The notes beneath the pieces were generated by a model. That model made no database searches. It was not told where the DNA came from and saw nothing but the letters and a program-made list of their open reading frames with translations. Both the position numbers and the translations under genes were made by a program. Of a DNA stretch of 64,000 nt, positions 9,176 through 17,149 are shown one piece after another. The stretch lies in NCBI GenBank assembly GCA_036006525.1, contig DASYPP010000047.1:1-64000 (forward strand), given 5' to 3'. Every line of letters starts with the position of its first letter. Position 1 is the first letter of the stretch. Source of the stretch: DASYPP01 sp036006525. Its GTDB lineage: Bacteria > Gemmatimonadota > Gemmatimonadetes > Gemmatimonadales > GWC2-71-9.

Positions 9176-9535
9176 CTAAAACGCGTCCGCCCAGTCCACG
9201 GCCGATTCCTTCTTACAGCGCTGGCAGGTGAGCACCGTGGGATGGCCATCGAACTCCTGGCGCTCCCGGCATTGGGGACATACGGCGTAAACCGGCAGTG
9301 GGGCCTGTCCCCCGAACGTCGGCCGCATGACGCCGGTGCGATTCACCACGCACCATTCCGCGGGCGGCTCGCTCCGCACTTCGACATCCACCCGGCTTAC
9401 CCGCACCGGCCGGTTGTCTACCTGCACGACCACCACGTGGCCATCCGGCGTCTTCTCGACAATCGGATACCAGGCTCCGCGCCGGAGCGTGTCCGCGGTG
9501 CGGCTGGTGGAACGGGCCCAACCCAGGGAAGACAT
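9176..9535 (-). CDS. Small zinc-ribbon protein, function unknown
   Basis: This 119-aa soluble protein ends in a four-cysteine zinc ribbon (CPQC at about residue 88 and CQRC at about 104), preceded by a beta-rich segment (HVVVVQVDNRPVRVSRVDVEV). I do not recognise the family. The metal ribbon suggests a nucleic-acid or protein interaction role, but nothing more specific is supported. It is convergent with the radical SAM gene and lies beyond its terminator. ATG 9535 is the only reasonable start. Confidence 0.6.
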   Translation of the reverse strand: MSSLGWARSTSRTADTLRRGAWYPIVEKTPDGHVVVVQVDNRPVRVSRVDVEVRSEPPAEWCVVNRTGVMRPTFGGQAPLPVYAVCPQCRERQEFDGHPTVLTCQRCKKESAVDWADAF

Positions 9536-9600
9536 AAGGCGCTAAGAATAGCACGCCCGAGGCGGGGGCGGCTAGGGGTGTCCCCGGGTCAGGCTCCGAG

Positions 9601-10923
9601 CTATTCCCGCGCGAGAATCTCGTCGCGCGGCACCGGGTAGGTCGGGTATGCGACGTCACCGGCCCGGTCGAGCGGCAGCTGGCTGAGCAATCCATACCGG
9701 CGCAGGTCAATCCAGCGATGACCACCCTCATACAGCAGCGAGTACCGCTTCTCATACAGCAACGCGTCCAGTGCGGCGGCCGGCGTCGCGGGAACCGCGA
9801 TCGGCGCCAATCCCCCGGAGTGCACCCGGATGTAATTGATATCGTCGGTCGCGGCGGCCAACTGGTTGAGACCGACATTCGCTTCGGCCCTGAGCAGAAT
9901 GAGTTCCTCGTTCCGGATGATCGGAATGGGCGCCGACGGACTGCTGTAGCGCGTCCAGCCCAGGGCGGACGTCAGGTTATCGACCGTGGTCGAGGTACGG
10001 GGAATGGTCTTGTCGAGGAAGCGCTGATCCAGCGCGCCGCCCGGCTGGAGCTGCGCGTCGGTTTCCAGCGAGGGGTGCGCAAAGTTCTCCCCGGCGAGCG
10101 GGTTCTGAAACAGCGCGTTGGCGGTTTCCTTGGGACCGGTCCCGAAGCTGTGGTACGCGCCGGCGGCCAGATCGGCCGTAGCCGACGTATCGATGAAGGA
10201 TGCCGCCAGCGAAGTCAGTGCGCCGGCAAAATCACCGGTATACACATTGACCCGGGCCCGGAGCGCACGGTTCACCAGGATGAAAGACGCCGGATCGTTG
10301 AATCCGTTGAACCCGTCGCTCAATGAGAACGGGAAGCTGCCTCCGCCGTTCTGGAGATCGACCTGTGCCGAGTCGAGCAGGGCGACGATGTACGCGTACG
10401 CCGCGGCATTGGTGACGAATGGCGCGGGAGCCGCGGTGGGGTCCGACTCCACGGCTATCGGAATGGAGTCCCCGGTGTGGGTGCTGACAACCAGGAGGAA
10501 ATTCAGCGCCTTGATGGTGCGGGCAAACCCGCTCACCGCGTTCTGCTCCGCCGGCGTCAGGGCCGAGGCGGTGCCGATGACCGCGAGCAGGCTGTTGGCG
10601 CTGCGAATGGTGCGATACTGCTCGGCCCAGTGATCGCCGCCGAAGGCGTTGCTGCCGGCATCCAGGCCACCGGTAAGCAGCTCGCCGGTGAAGCGCGGAT
10701 CGGAGCCGTCGAAGCGATAGGCCTCGCGACCCAGGATGCCGAGGTCGAGGGCAAAGTCCGCTGCGTCGACTTCGGACCCGATCAACAGGCCGGTTGCCGC
10801 GGCTGCCACTTCGTTCCTGGCCGGATTGTTCCCGATGGGATCCGGGCTGTTCGGATTGGCTATGTCAAAAGAGCATCCGGCGAGTGTCGCCAGCACCGCC
10901 GCTACCAGCATGGTGGTCTTCAT
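9601..10923 (-). CDS. SusD/RagB-like outer-membrane nutrient-binding lipoprotein
   Basis: This roughly 440-aa lipoprotein starts at ATG 10923, preceded by GGAGAG, with signal peptide MKTTMLVAAVLATLAGC and lipobox cysteine C17. The mature start (SFDIANPNSPDP) and the helical C-terminal stretch RNEELILLRAEANVGLNQ, followed by INYIRVHSGG and YEKRYSLLYEGGHRWIDLRRYG, are classic SusD/RagB signatures. SusD proteins sit on the cell surface as a lid over the SusC channel and bind glycans, peptides or other large nutrients. The gene follows susC by about 50 bases and is surely co-transcribed with it. The longer open frame to 10974 lacks a signal peptide and is rejected. Confidence 0.93.
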   Translation of the reverse strand: MKTTMLVAAVLATLAGCSFDIANPNSPDPIGNNPARNEVAAAATGLLIGSEVDAADFALDLGILGREAYRFDGSDPRFTGELLTGGLDAGSNAFGGDHWAEQYRTIRSANSLLAVIGTASALTPAEQNAVSGFARTIKALNFLLVVSTHTGDSIPIAVESDPTAAPAPFVTNAAAYAYIVALLDSAQVDLQNGGGSFPFSLSDGFNGFNDPASFILVNRALRARVNVYTGDFAGALTSLAASFIDTSATADLAAGAYHSFGTGPKETANALFQNPLAGENFAHPSLETDAQLQPGGALDQRFLDKTIPRTSTTVDNLTSALGWTRYSSPSAPIPIIRNEELILLRAEANVGLNQLAAATDDINYIRVHSGGLAPIAVPATPAAALDALLYEKRYSLLYEGGHRWIDLRRYGLLSQLPLDRAGDVAYPTYPVPRDEILARE

Positions 10924-10975
10924 GGATTGAGCTCTCCGTGAGATTTGGGGGTGAATGCCATTGGATGAGCGCATA

Positions 10976-13897
10976 TCAGAACCCCAGATCGATTGAGAGG
11001 AAGAAGCTGCGGCTCGGGGGGAACGGAGCCACGTCGATATTCCGCGCGATCGCCTGGTTGCCGAAGTTGCTTACCTCAGGATCCAATCCCTCATAACCCG
11101 TGAAGCGCAGCAGATTCCGGGCGCTGAAGCTCACCCGCGCGTTCCGGATGGAGGACCCGAACAGGAATGCCACGGCGGTGACCGGTACATCGTAGGTCAG
11201 CGACACTTCGCGCAGCTTCACATACGACGCTTCCTGGACATACGCCTTGGTGTGCCCGGCCTGGAAGTCGGCCCGGCGAGCCGCGCCGCCGTCCGGCACG
11301 TCGCCCGCGTTATGCTGGATGTCGTAGAGGAACTGGGTCAGATTGATCACGTCCCCGCCCTGCTTCCAATCCAGCAGGGTGCCGATGGTAAACCGTTTCC
11401 AGCGGATGTCGTTGCTGAACGACATCTGGAAGTCCGGGGCGGCGTCGCCCACGATGCCGACCGTCGTGGGACTGGTGTTCCCCACGATCTGGGTAGCCGA
11501 TTTCCCCTCTTCGATCCGGAACGCTCCGAGGGAGGTGCCGAAACCGCCGGTTTCGAATGCCGGGATCGGCAGACTGGTGATCTTGCTTCGATTGGCGAAG
11601 AAGCTGGTACCCAGGCGCCAGGTGAAATCCGGATGATCGACGGGGAAAACGTCGATCGCGACTTCGACCCCGCGATTCCGTAGCGTACCGCCCGAGTTGA
11701 ATATCCGGCTCCCATACCCGGTGGAGGGCGCCAGGGTCTGGTCGAGCAGCAGATTGCTGATGCTCTTCTGATATACCGAGAAGCTGATCGTGGCCCGGCC
11801 GCCGGCCAGGTTGGCATCGAACCCGGTCTCGAATTCCTTCTGCACCTCCGGCTCGATATCCGCATCCCCCAGCCGGTTGCCCACCAGCACGCCAAACCGG
11901 CCGTTGATCAGCAGCGAGGTATCCGGGCTGAATTTCTGGCCGAAGAGCGGCTCATTGCCAGTCTGACCATACGCCGCGCGGAGTTTGATCTCGTCGAACA
12001 GGCCGACCGGATGAATCAACCGGTAGGAGACGGCCGCCTTGGGATAGAAGAAGTAATGGCTGGGATCACCGTTCGCGCTGCTGCGATCGGCGCGCAACCC
12101 GACAGTGAGCAGCAACCGCCGGTCCATCAGCAGCAACTCTTCCTGGCCGAAGAATCCGAGGTTGCGCACCTTCTCGATGCTTTCCGAGGGGTCCTGGCTC
12201 GCCGCCTGGCTGGGACTGGTCTGCCCGGTGAGCAGGGTGCGGCCCAGGATCCCGGTGATGTTGAGATCGCGGTCCTGGTACTGCATGCCGATGGACGTCG
12301 TCGCCTGATAACTGCCCGAGGCGGCCGTCATGGTGTGGGTGGCATTGGCGGCAAAGTTCAGATTCTGATTGGTGCTCTTGGTCAGGACCACGGTGCCCGG
12401 CTGGCCATCATTGGGCTCGAATTCCAGCTCCGGCGGCGAAAGGAAATCGTTCCGCTGGGTGAAGTAGTCGGCGCCGCCGACGAAGAGCAGATTGAGGGAC
12501 TGCCGCTCGCTCTGGAGCAGCGCCACTCGAGCGGTCATCGTCCCGATGATCCGCCAGACATCCTCTTCATTCTTGAGCAGGTCGAAGGTCTGCAGTGGAT
12601 TGCTGCGTTCGAAGGGATTGTCGGGGAACACGCCGTTCTTGGCCCGCAGGTCCACGAAGTTCGGGGTGAAGGGAAAGACCAGGTACGGGCTGGTGCCGCT
12701 GTTGTCGTTATTGGACAGACCCCGGTTGGAGCGGCTGTGAATCACGTTGGTGTTGACCGCGAAGCTGACCCGGTTGCTCAGGATCTGGTCCAGGTTGGCG
12801 CGGACCGCCTGTTTCCCGTAATCGGTATTGATCGCGATGCCCTCGTCGTTCTTTACCAGGGCGGAGACGTAATAGCGCGTGGCATCGCTGCCTCCGCTCA
12901 CGCTGGCATCGGTCTCGGTGGAGAGTGGCTTGCGGCCGTAGAGAAACTCTTCGTTGTCAAAGGTGACGCCGGGCTGGAAATACTGCGCGGCCACGGCCGC
13001 ACCAAAGACACCAGCGACCTCGGCAGAATCCCGGAAGTTGTGAAAGCCGAGCTTGTGGGAGATCCCGCTGATCCCGAAGCGCTGGGAAATGTTGAACTGC
13101 GGAGCGCCGACATGTCCCCGCTTGGTGGTAATGATCACCACGCCATTGGTCGCCCGGGCGCCATAGATCGCGGCGGCGGAGCCGCCCTTGAGGACTTCGA
13201 TCCGCTCGATGTCGTTGGGGTTGAGATCGGCGATCCGGTTGACCGGGTTGTCCTGGTTGGACGCATTGCCGCCGGCCGCGGCCGCCGTGACCGCGTTCGC
13301 CCCGTTCGCAATCGCCGTATTGCTGATCACCACGCCGTCCACGACGTAGAGCGGGTCGACGCTGCCATTGATGGTGGAGACGCCGCGGAGACTGAGCTGC
13401 ATGCCGCCGCCGGGCGCTCCCGAGTTCGCCTGGATGAGCGCCCCAGGGACCTTGCCCTGCAACGCGCCCTCCAGCGTCTGGGCCGGCGCCCGGCTCAGCT
13501 CGTCCGCGCTCACGGTGGCGACGGCATTGGGGAGGTTCTGCTTCTCGACTCCCGTGGCCTGGCCGGTGATCACGACCTCTTCCAGCCGGAAGATGTCGCG
13601 GCCCAGGGTGACCGTCACCTGATTCTGCCCCGGCCCGACCAGTACTTCCTGGCGGTGATATCCCAGTGCCCGGATCACCAGGGTAACCCCGGCATCAGGC
13701 ACCCGGGCCAGGACGAAGCGGCCATTGTCCCGGGCCGTCACCCGGATAAGGGTCCCCCGGATGGCCACATCCGCATTGCCCACCGGTTCTCCGGTGGCGG
13801 AGTCCATCACGGTGCCGTTGATCACCCTCTCCTGCGCCGATGCCAGCCCCAGGGGGACGAGCAGCAGCCCGAAAAGCACCAACCAGGCGCGACGCAT
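10976..13897 (-). CDS. SusC/RagA family TonB-linked outer-membrane receptor
   Basis: This roughly 973-aa TonB-dependent transporter begins at ATG 13897 with a strong GGGAGGAA ribosome site and a signal peptide (MRRAWLVLFGLLLVPLGLASAQ). An N-terminal carboxypeptidase-regulatory-like fold follows (GTVMDSATGEPVGNADVAIRG). Next comes the plug, with VEKQNLPNAVATVSADEL and the SusC signature region IERIEVLKGGSAAAIYGARATNGVV. A long beta barrel ends in aromatic FFLSIDLGF, as expected for barrel insertion. It imports a bulky nutrient delivered by the adjacent SusD lipoprotein. No glycoside hydrolase or sigma/anti-sigma gene is adjacent, so the substrate is unknown. Confidence 0.95.
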   Translation of the reverse strand: MRRAWLVLFGLLLVPLGLASAQERVINGTVMDSATGEPVGNADVAIRGTLIRVTARDNGRFVLARVPDAGVTLVIRALGYHRQEVLVGPGQNQVTVTLGRDIFRLEEVVITGQATGVEKQNLPNAVATVSADELSRAPAQTLEGALQGKVPGALIQANSGAPGGGMQLSLRGVSTINGSVDPLYVVDGVVISNTAIANGANAVTAAAAGGNASNQDNPVNRIADLNPNDIERIEVLKGGSAAAIYGARATNGVVIITTKRGHVGAPQFNISQRFGISGISHKLGFHNFRDSAEVAGVFGAAVAAQYFQPGVTFDNEEFLYGRKPLSTETDASVSGGSDATRYYVSALVKNDEGIAINTDYGKQAVRANLDQILSNRVSFAVNTNVIHSRSNRGLSNNDNSGTSPYLVFPFTPNFVDLRAKNGVFPDNPFERSNPLQTFDLLKNEEDVWRIIGTMTARVALLQSERQSLNLLFVGGADYFTQRNDFLSPPELEFEPNDGQPGTVVLTKSTNQNLNFAANATHTMTAASGSYQATTSIGMQYQDRDLNITGILGRTLLTGQTSPSQAASQDPSESIEKVRNLGFFGQEELLLMDRRLLLTVGLRADRSSANGDPSHYFFYPKAAVSYRLIHPVGLFDEIKLRAAYGQTGNEPLFGQKFSPDTSLLINGRFGVLVGNRLGDADIEPEVQKEFETGFDANLAGGRATISFSVYQKSISNLLLDQTLAPSTGYGSRIFNSGGTLRNRGVEVAIDVFPVDHPDFTWRLGTSFFANRSKITSLPIPAFETGGFGTSLGAFRIEEGKSATQIVGNTSPTTVGIVGDAAPDFQMSFSNDIRWKRFTIGTLLDWKQGGDVINLTQFLYDIQHNAGDVPDGGAARRADFQAGHTKAYVQEASYVKLREVSLTYDVPVTAVAFLFGSSIRNARVSFSARNLLRFTGYEGLDPEVSNFGNQAIARNIDVAPFPPSRSFFLSIDLGF

Positions 13898-13960
13898 ATG
13901 GTTCCTCCCCATGACAAAGATGAGAGCCACTGGCCGGATACTCGCGCCGACACCGAGGGA

Positions 13961-13980
13961 GCATCCCCGGAGGGGGATGC
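13961..13980. other. Hairpin in susC leader
   Basis: A perfect palindrome GCATCCCC-GGAG-GGGGATGC lies in the presumed 5' untranslated region of the susC-susD transcript, between the predicted transcription start (about 14028) and the susC ATG (13897). It could be an mRNA-stabilising hairpin or a protein-binding site; nothing in the sequence decides which. Confidence 0.5.
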
Positions 13981-14034
13981 CGAGCGACTACCAGCTTGGG
14001 GTCAGGACGTTATGCGGAAGGCGGCCAGTTCCCT

Positions 14035-14063
14035 GAAATAGGGCTTGGACTGGATTCTGTCAA
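14035..14063 (-). promoter_or_regulatory. Sigma-70-type promoter for susC-susD
   Basis: On the minus strand TTGACA (14063-14058) is followed after exactly 17 bases by TATTTC (14040-14035). The perfect -35 box and ideal spacing make this the best promoter match noticed in the window. Transcription would start near 14028 and leave a leader of about 130 bases ahead of susC. Confidence 0.6.
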
Positions 14064-14082
14064 CAGGGAAGTTGGACCGACC

Positions 14083-14505
14083 CTACGGGATGACCTGGAC
14101 GCTGTCCACGTAGTAGTTAGTGGTCCCGAAGCATTGGGAGGGGACGCCGCGGTGTTCGGTGTAGTGCAGTTTGACCCGGCCGCCGATGGCGTCCGACAGG
14201 TGTTTGGCGGTGCTGTCGTCTCGCACGCTGAAGGTCCAGATCGTGGGCGCGACGCCCGGTACCGAGGTCATCGCGAGCTCGCCTTCCCAGGTCTTGCAGA
14301 CGTATCCCTTGTGGGAAAACTTCTGCAGGATCCCCGCGCGAAATCCTTCCGAGTAACTCCAGTTGAGCACCAGCAGGGTATACAGCGCAAACAGGACGAC
14401 CGGCGCCAGGACGATCGAGGCGAGGATCAGCTTGGTCCGGGTTCTCCATCCCCGCCGGGGCGGCAGGGGCGCGGGATCATTGGCGGGATTGATTGGCTCG
14501 GTCAT
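14083..14505 (-). CDS. Small single-pass membrane protein
   Basis: This 140-aa protein has a proline-rich cytoplasmic start (NPANDPAPLPPRRGW), one membrane helix at about residues 25-47 (LILASIVLAPVVLFALYTLL) and an extracytoplasmic beta-rich domain. The sequence YSEGFRAGILQKFSHKGYVCKTWEGEL resembles the SEG-RAG-KxSxKG-KTxEGxL pattern of a small membrane family often mislabelled as 6-phosphogluconate dehydrogenase in Bacteroidota. Two cysteines in the outer domain could form a disulfide. The function is unknown. Confidence 0.7.
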   Translation of the reverse strand: MTEPINPANDPAPLPPRRGWRTRTKLILASIVLAPVVLFALYTLLVLNWSYSEGFRAGILQKFSHKGYVCKTWEGELAMTSVPGVAPTIWTFSVRDDSTAKHLSDAIGGRVKLHYTEHRGVPSQCFGTTNYYVDSVQVIP

Positions 14506-14547
14506 GGCTTGGAAGATAAGATTTGCGACGACTGAGCGCGACCCGTC

Positions 14548-16152
14548 CTAGTCGGACCCGCGTACCGTGTGGATGTTGGTCGAGAAGGTGAGTCCCTTCC
14601 CCACCGCGATCACCCACCCGGCGCCCTCCACATCGGTCGCGAAGCGACGCGCCAGGTCAATGCGGATCGCCTCCACCCCGGACGCCCGGCTGGCGCCGAG
14701 CCGGAGACCGAGGCCCGCATCCCAGCCGGTCCGCCGGGGCGCACCATGATACCAGGCGCCGCCGTAGTCGACGAAGCCGGCCAGGCCGATCCCGAACAGC
14801 TGCCAGATCTCTTCCTTCACGACATAGCGGTATTCGGCCGTCGTGTAGAACGAGCGATCGCCAGTGAAGGCGTGGGAGCGAAAGGCCCGGGGTCCGGTGC
14901 CCAGGCCCATGTCGAACTCCTGGCCGGGCAGCGGTCGCTCGAGCCACCCTCCATCGGCATGGGCGATGAGCGTGTGCCGGGCGCCGGGTTGCAGCACCAG
15001 GGTGCCGCTCACCACCACCGATCCCGAATCCAGCCCGTTGGCGTCGTACAATCCATCGGCCAGGAGATCGGCGAAGAGGTAGCCCGCGCCAAAGGAGGTG
15101 CCCGTCTTTGCCTGCACCTGAGGGGCGAGACCATCACGCTGATAATTGAACGCCCGGGGAGCGGCGAGCACCCCGATCCGCACCAGGGTGCTCACGTCCA
15201 CGTCCTCTTCCCGGCCGAAGCCCTGGTAGGAGCGGGTCAGCACGTATCGAGATCTCCGCCATTCCACGAAGGGACCCAGGGCGTAGGTCGCTTCGCTCGG
15301 GGATAAAAATGAGGACGCTGACTCGGGGCGGTAACGATCCTTGCGGGCCTGGGCCGTGATTCCGGCGCGCAGGTAGCCGCGCTCGGAAGCGCCCAGCGCG
15401 ACGCCGCCTTCGACCCGCAACAACTGGTAGTCCCGCCGAATGCTGTCCGACGCGACGCGCTCGCCCTCGAAAAAGCGGAGCACCCGCTCGTTGCGATCGT
15501 CAAAGAGGAAGAGCAGGCTGTTCTGGGAAGCCTGGGAGTAGAACGGCTTGCCGACCAGCGCGGCGAAGCGCCGGCCATCGGAGCGATCCTGGAAAATGGT
15601 CTCCAGCCGGAGCTGGGGCCAGATGAACCGCGGCTGCAGGAAGCCGAAGGAGGTGCTGGTCCGGTCCGCCGAGTGGCGGTAGCGGATGGAAGCCTGGGTC
15701 GCCGTGCCCAGGACGTTGTCTTCGATGAAAGCGATGGTGTAATCCGCCTGGCCACCCGTGCTCTTGAACCGGTAGTCGGGGCGGGTGCTCCAGCCATCGG
15801 AGGTCTCGACCCGGAGCGTCAGGCCGGAATCTCCCCGCACCGTGTCTACCACCACCCGCCGGAAGATGCCCAGGGCCCGAAGGTTCCTCGCCGTTTCGGC
15901 GGCCGCCGCGGAGTCGTACGCCTGGCCGGGATGGAGCAGCACTTCGCGACGCACCACCGATTCGCGGGTCGCGATGTGCAGGCGGTTGGCCAGCCGGGTG
16001 AGCCAGTTGCGCGCCTCGGTGGAATCGAAGACATCGTTCCGGCGGATGGCCACCGCCTGGATGACCGGCGACGCCGAATCCCCCGGGGTTTGGGCCCCGG
16101 CGGACACGGGCAGCAGGAACAGCATGACGGCGGTGAGCCGGCGGAACGACAG
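14548..16152 (-). CDS. Omp85/BamA-like outer-membrane protein with POTRA-type N-terminus
   Basis: This exported protein of about 534 aa has a POTRA-like domain (residues about 30-120: VIQAVAIRRNDVFDSTEARNWL...LHPGQAYDSAAAAETARNLRALGIFRRVVVDT). A 16-strand-type beta barrel follows, with repeated aromatic-terminated strands. The architecture suits a surface-antigen or Omp85-like assembly or secretion factor. The only ATG (16125) would leave a signal peptide without its positive n-region. An in-frame CTG at 16152, five bases after GGAG, gives MSFRRLTAVMLFLLPVSAGAQ with a normal n-region and is proposed as the start. Confidence 0.75.
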   Translation of the reverse strand: MSFRRLTAVMLFLLPVSAGAQTPGDSASPVIQAVAIRRNDVFDSTEARNWLTRLANRLHIATRESVVRREVLLHPGQAYDSAAAAETARNLRALGIFRRVVVDTVRGDSGLTLRVETSDGWSTRPDYRFKSTGGQADYTIAFIEDNVLGTATQASIRYRHSADRTSTSFGFLQPRFIWPQLRLETIFQDRSDGRRFAALVGKPFYSQASQNSLLFLFDDRNERVLRFFEGERVASDSIRRDYQLLRVEGGVALGASERGYLRAGITAQARKDRYRPESASSFLSPSEATYALGPFVEWRRSRYVLTRSYQGFGREEDVDVSTLVRIGVLAAPRAFNYQRDGLAPQVQAKTGTSFGAGYLFADLLADGLYDANGLDSGSVVVSGTLVLQPGARHTLIAHADGGWLERPLPGQEFDMGLGTGPRAFRSHAFTGDRSFYTTAEYRYVVKEEIWQLFGIGLAGFVDYGGAWYHGAPRRTGWDAGLGLRLGASRASGVEAIRIDLARRFATDVEGAGWVIAVGKGLTFSTNIHTVRGSD

Positions 16153-16264
16153 ACGGGCTCCAGAAGTGTAGGGCTGAGGAATTTAACGGGCCGGAGGTTA
16201 TTGCGCCGTCACCCGTTTTCCTGGTTATCACGTCCACTGGAGCAGCAGCGATATTCCCCATTAT

Positions 16265-16290
16265 GGGGGCGGAGGCCTCTTTCCGCCCCC
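16265..16290 (-). terminator. Hairpin downstream of HAD phosphatase gene
   Basis: The perfect 9-bp stem GGGGGCGGA (16265-16273) / TCCGCCCCC (16282-16290) has an 8-base loop and sits five bases after the stop of the leftward HAD gene. There is no clear U-run, so termination efficiency is uncertain. Confidence 0.5.
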
Positions 16291-16294
16291 GGAC

Positions 16295-17053
16295 TCAGAG
16301 CAGCTCAGCGACGCTCGCGAGGATCCGTTCGGGGTTGATGCCGGAACCCTGGAGCTGGTCCTCCTGGTACTTGCCGGTGCGAACCAGGTACCCGGCATAG
16401 CCGGCCGCCTGGGCACCCGCGATGTCTCCCCGGAGATCATCGCCTATCATGACGATTTCGCTGCGGGGAATGCCGGCCGGGAGACTCATGCTCTCCACCG
16501 CTCCTTCAAAGAACGCTGCGCTCGGTTTTCCCGCGACCAGCGCCTTCACGCCCGCCGCGTCTTCCAGCAGGGCAACGAAGGGACCCGAGTCGAGGGTGAG
16601 GCCGCGTTCGGTCATCCAGTAGCGATCCCGGGAGAGGGCGATGAGCCGGGCGCCTTTCAGGAGAGCGGCGAATCCCTGCTGGAGGAGATCAAAGGACCAC
16701 GCTTCGGCGAGGTCGCCGACCAGGACGGCGTCGGGTTCGCCAACCAATTCAAATCCTTCCAGGTCCTCAAGCGCCTGTTCTGGTACCAGCGGCAGGAGCC
16801 TGCGGCATCCCAGCGACCGCGCCAATTCCGCTCCGGCGAGAAGCGCGGTGAAGACCTCGTGGCTCTCCACCGGGAACCCGTAGCTTCCGAGCCTGGTGAC
16901 GATGGCGGAGCGAGCCTTGGAGGTAGTGTTGGTGAGGAACCGGAAGGGAGTGCCCTGGGATTTGAGCCGCCGGATGAGGTCGACGGCGCCGGGAATGGCG
17001 GCGCTGTTCTGGTAGAGGGTGCCGTCGAGATCGAACAGGTACGCGGCTGGCAT
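16295..17053 (-). CDS. HAD-superfamily hydrolase, NagD/LHPP-like
   Basis: This 252-aa cytosolic phosphatase belongs to HAD subfamily IIA. Motif I is YLFDLDGTLYQ at the N-terminus (nucleophile Asp). Motif II is FLTNTTSKARS. Motif III is VAGKPSAAFF and motif IV is MIGDDLRGDIAGAQAAGYAG. The C2-type cap lies between motifs II and III. Relatives hydrolyse small phosphomonoesters (NagD, PLP phosphatase) or phospholysine/pyrophosphate (LHPP). ATG 17053 starts five codons inside the open frame and fits the family. Confidence 0.88.
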   Translation of the reverse strand: MPAAYLFDLDGTLYQNSAAIPGAVDLIRRLKSQGTPFRFLTNTTSKARSAIVTRLGSYGFPVESHEVFTALLAGAELARSLGCRRLLPLVPEQALEDLEGFELVGEPDAVLVGDLAEAWSFDLLQQGFAALLKGARLIALSRDRYWMTERGLTLDSGPFVALLEDAAGVKALVAGKPSAAFFEGAVESMSLPAGIPRSEIVMIGDDLRGDIAGAQAAGYAGYLVRTGKYQEDQLQGSGINPERILASVAELL

Positions 17054-17090
17054 GGAACAAAGGTGCATGGGGCATGGCGGAAACAGGAAG

Positions 17091-17114
17091 GGCGCCGAGC
17101 AAGCTCGACGCCCC
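17091..17114 (-). terminator. Hairpin after glnA
   Basis: The 11-bp stem with one mismatch, GGGCGCCGAGC / GCTCGACGCCC, lies about 35 bases beyond the glnA stop and before the HAD start. The reading strand continues with TTCCTGTTTCC, a weak pyrimidine tail. It is a plausible terminator of glnA. Confidence 0.5.
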
Positions 17115-17149
17115 TGCTATCAATCAGTCAGTAAGGTCAGACCCGAGCG

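Noticed and set aside
12011..14041. 676-aa rightward frame opposite susC
   Set aside because: Antisense shadow of the SusC barrel; no recognisable domain, while the leftward frame is a complete TonB-dependent receptor.
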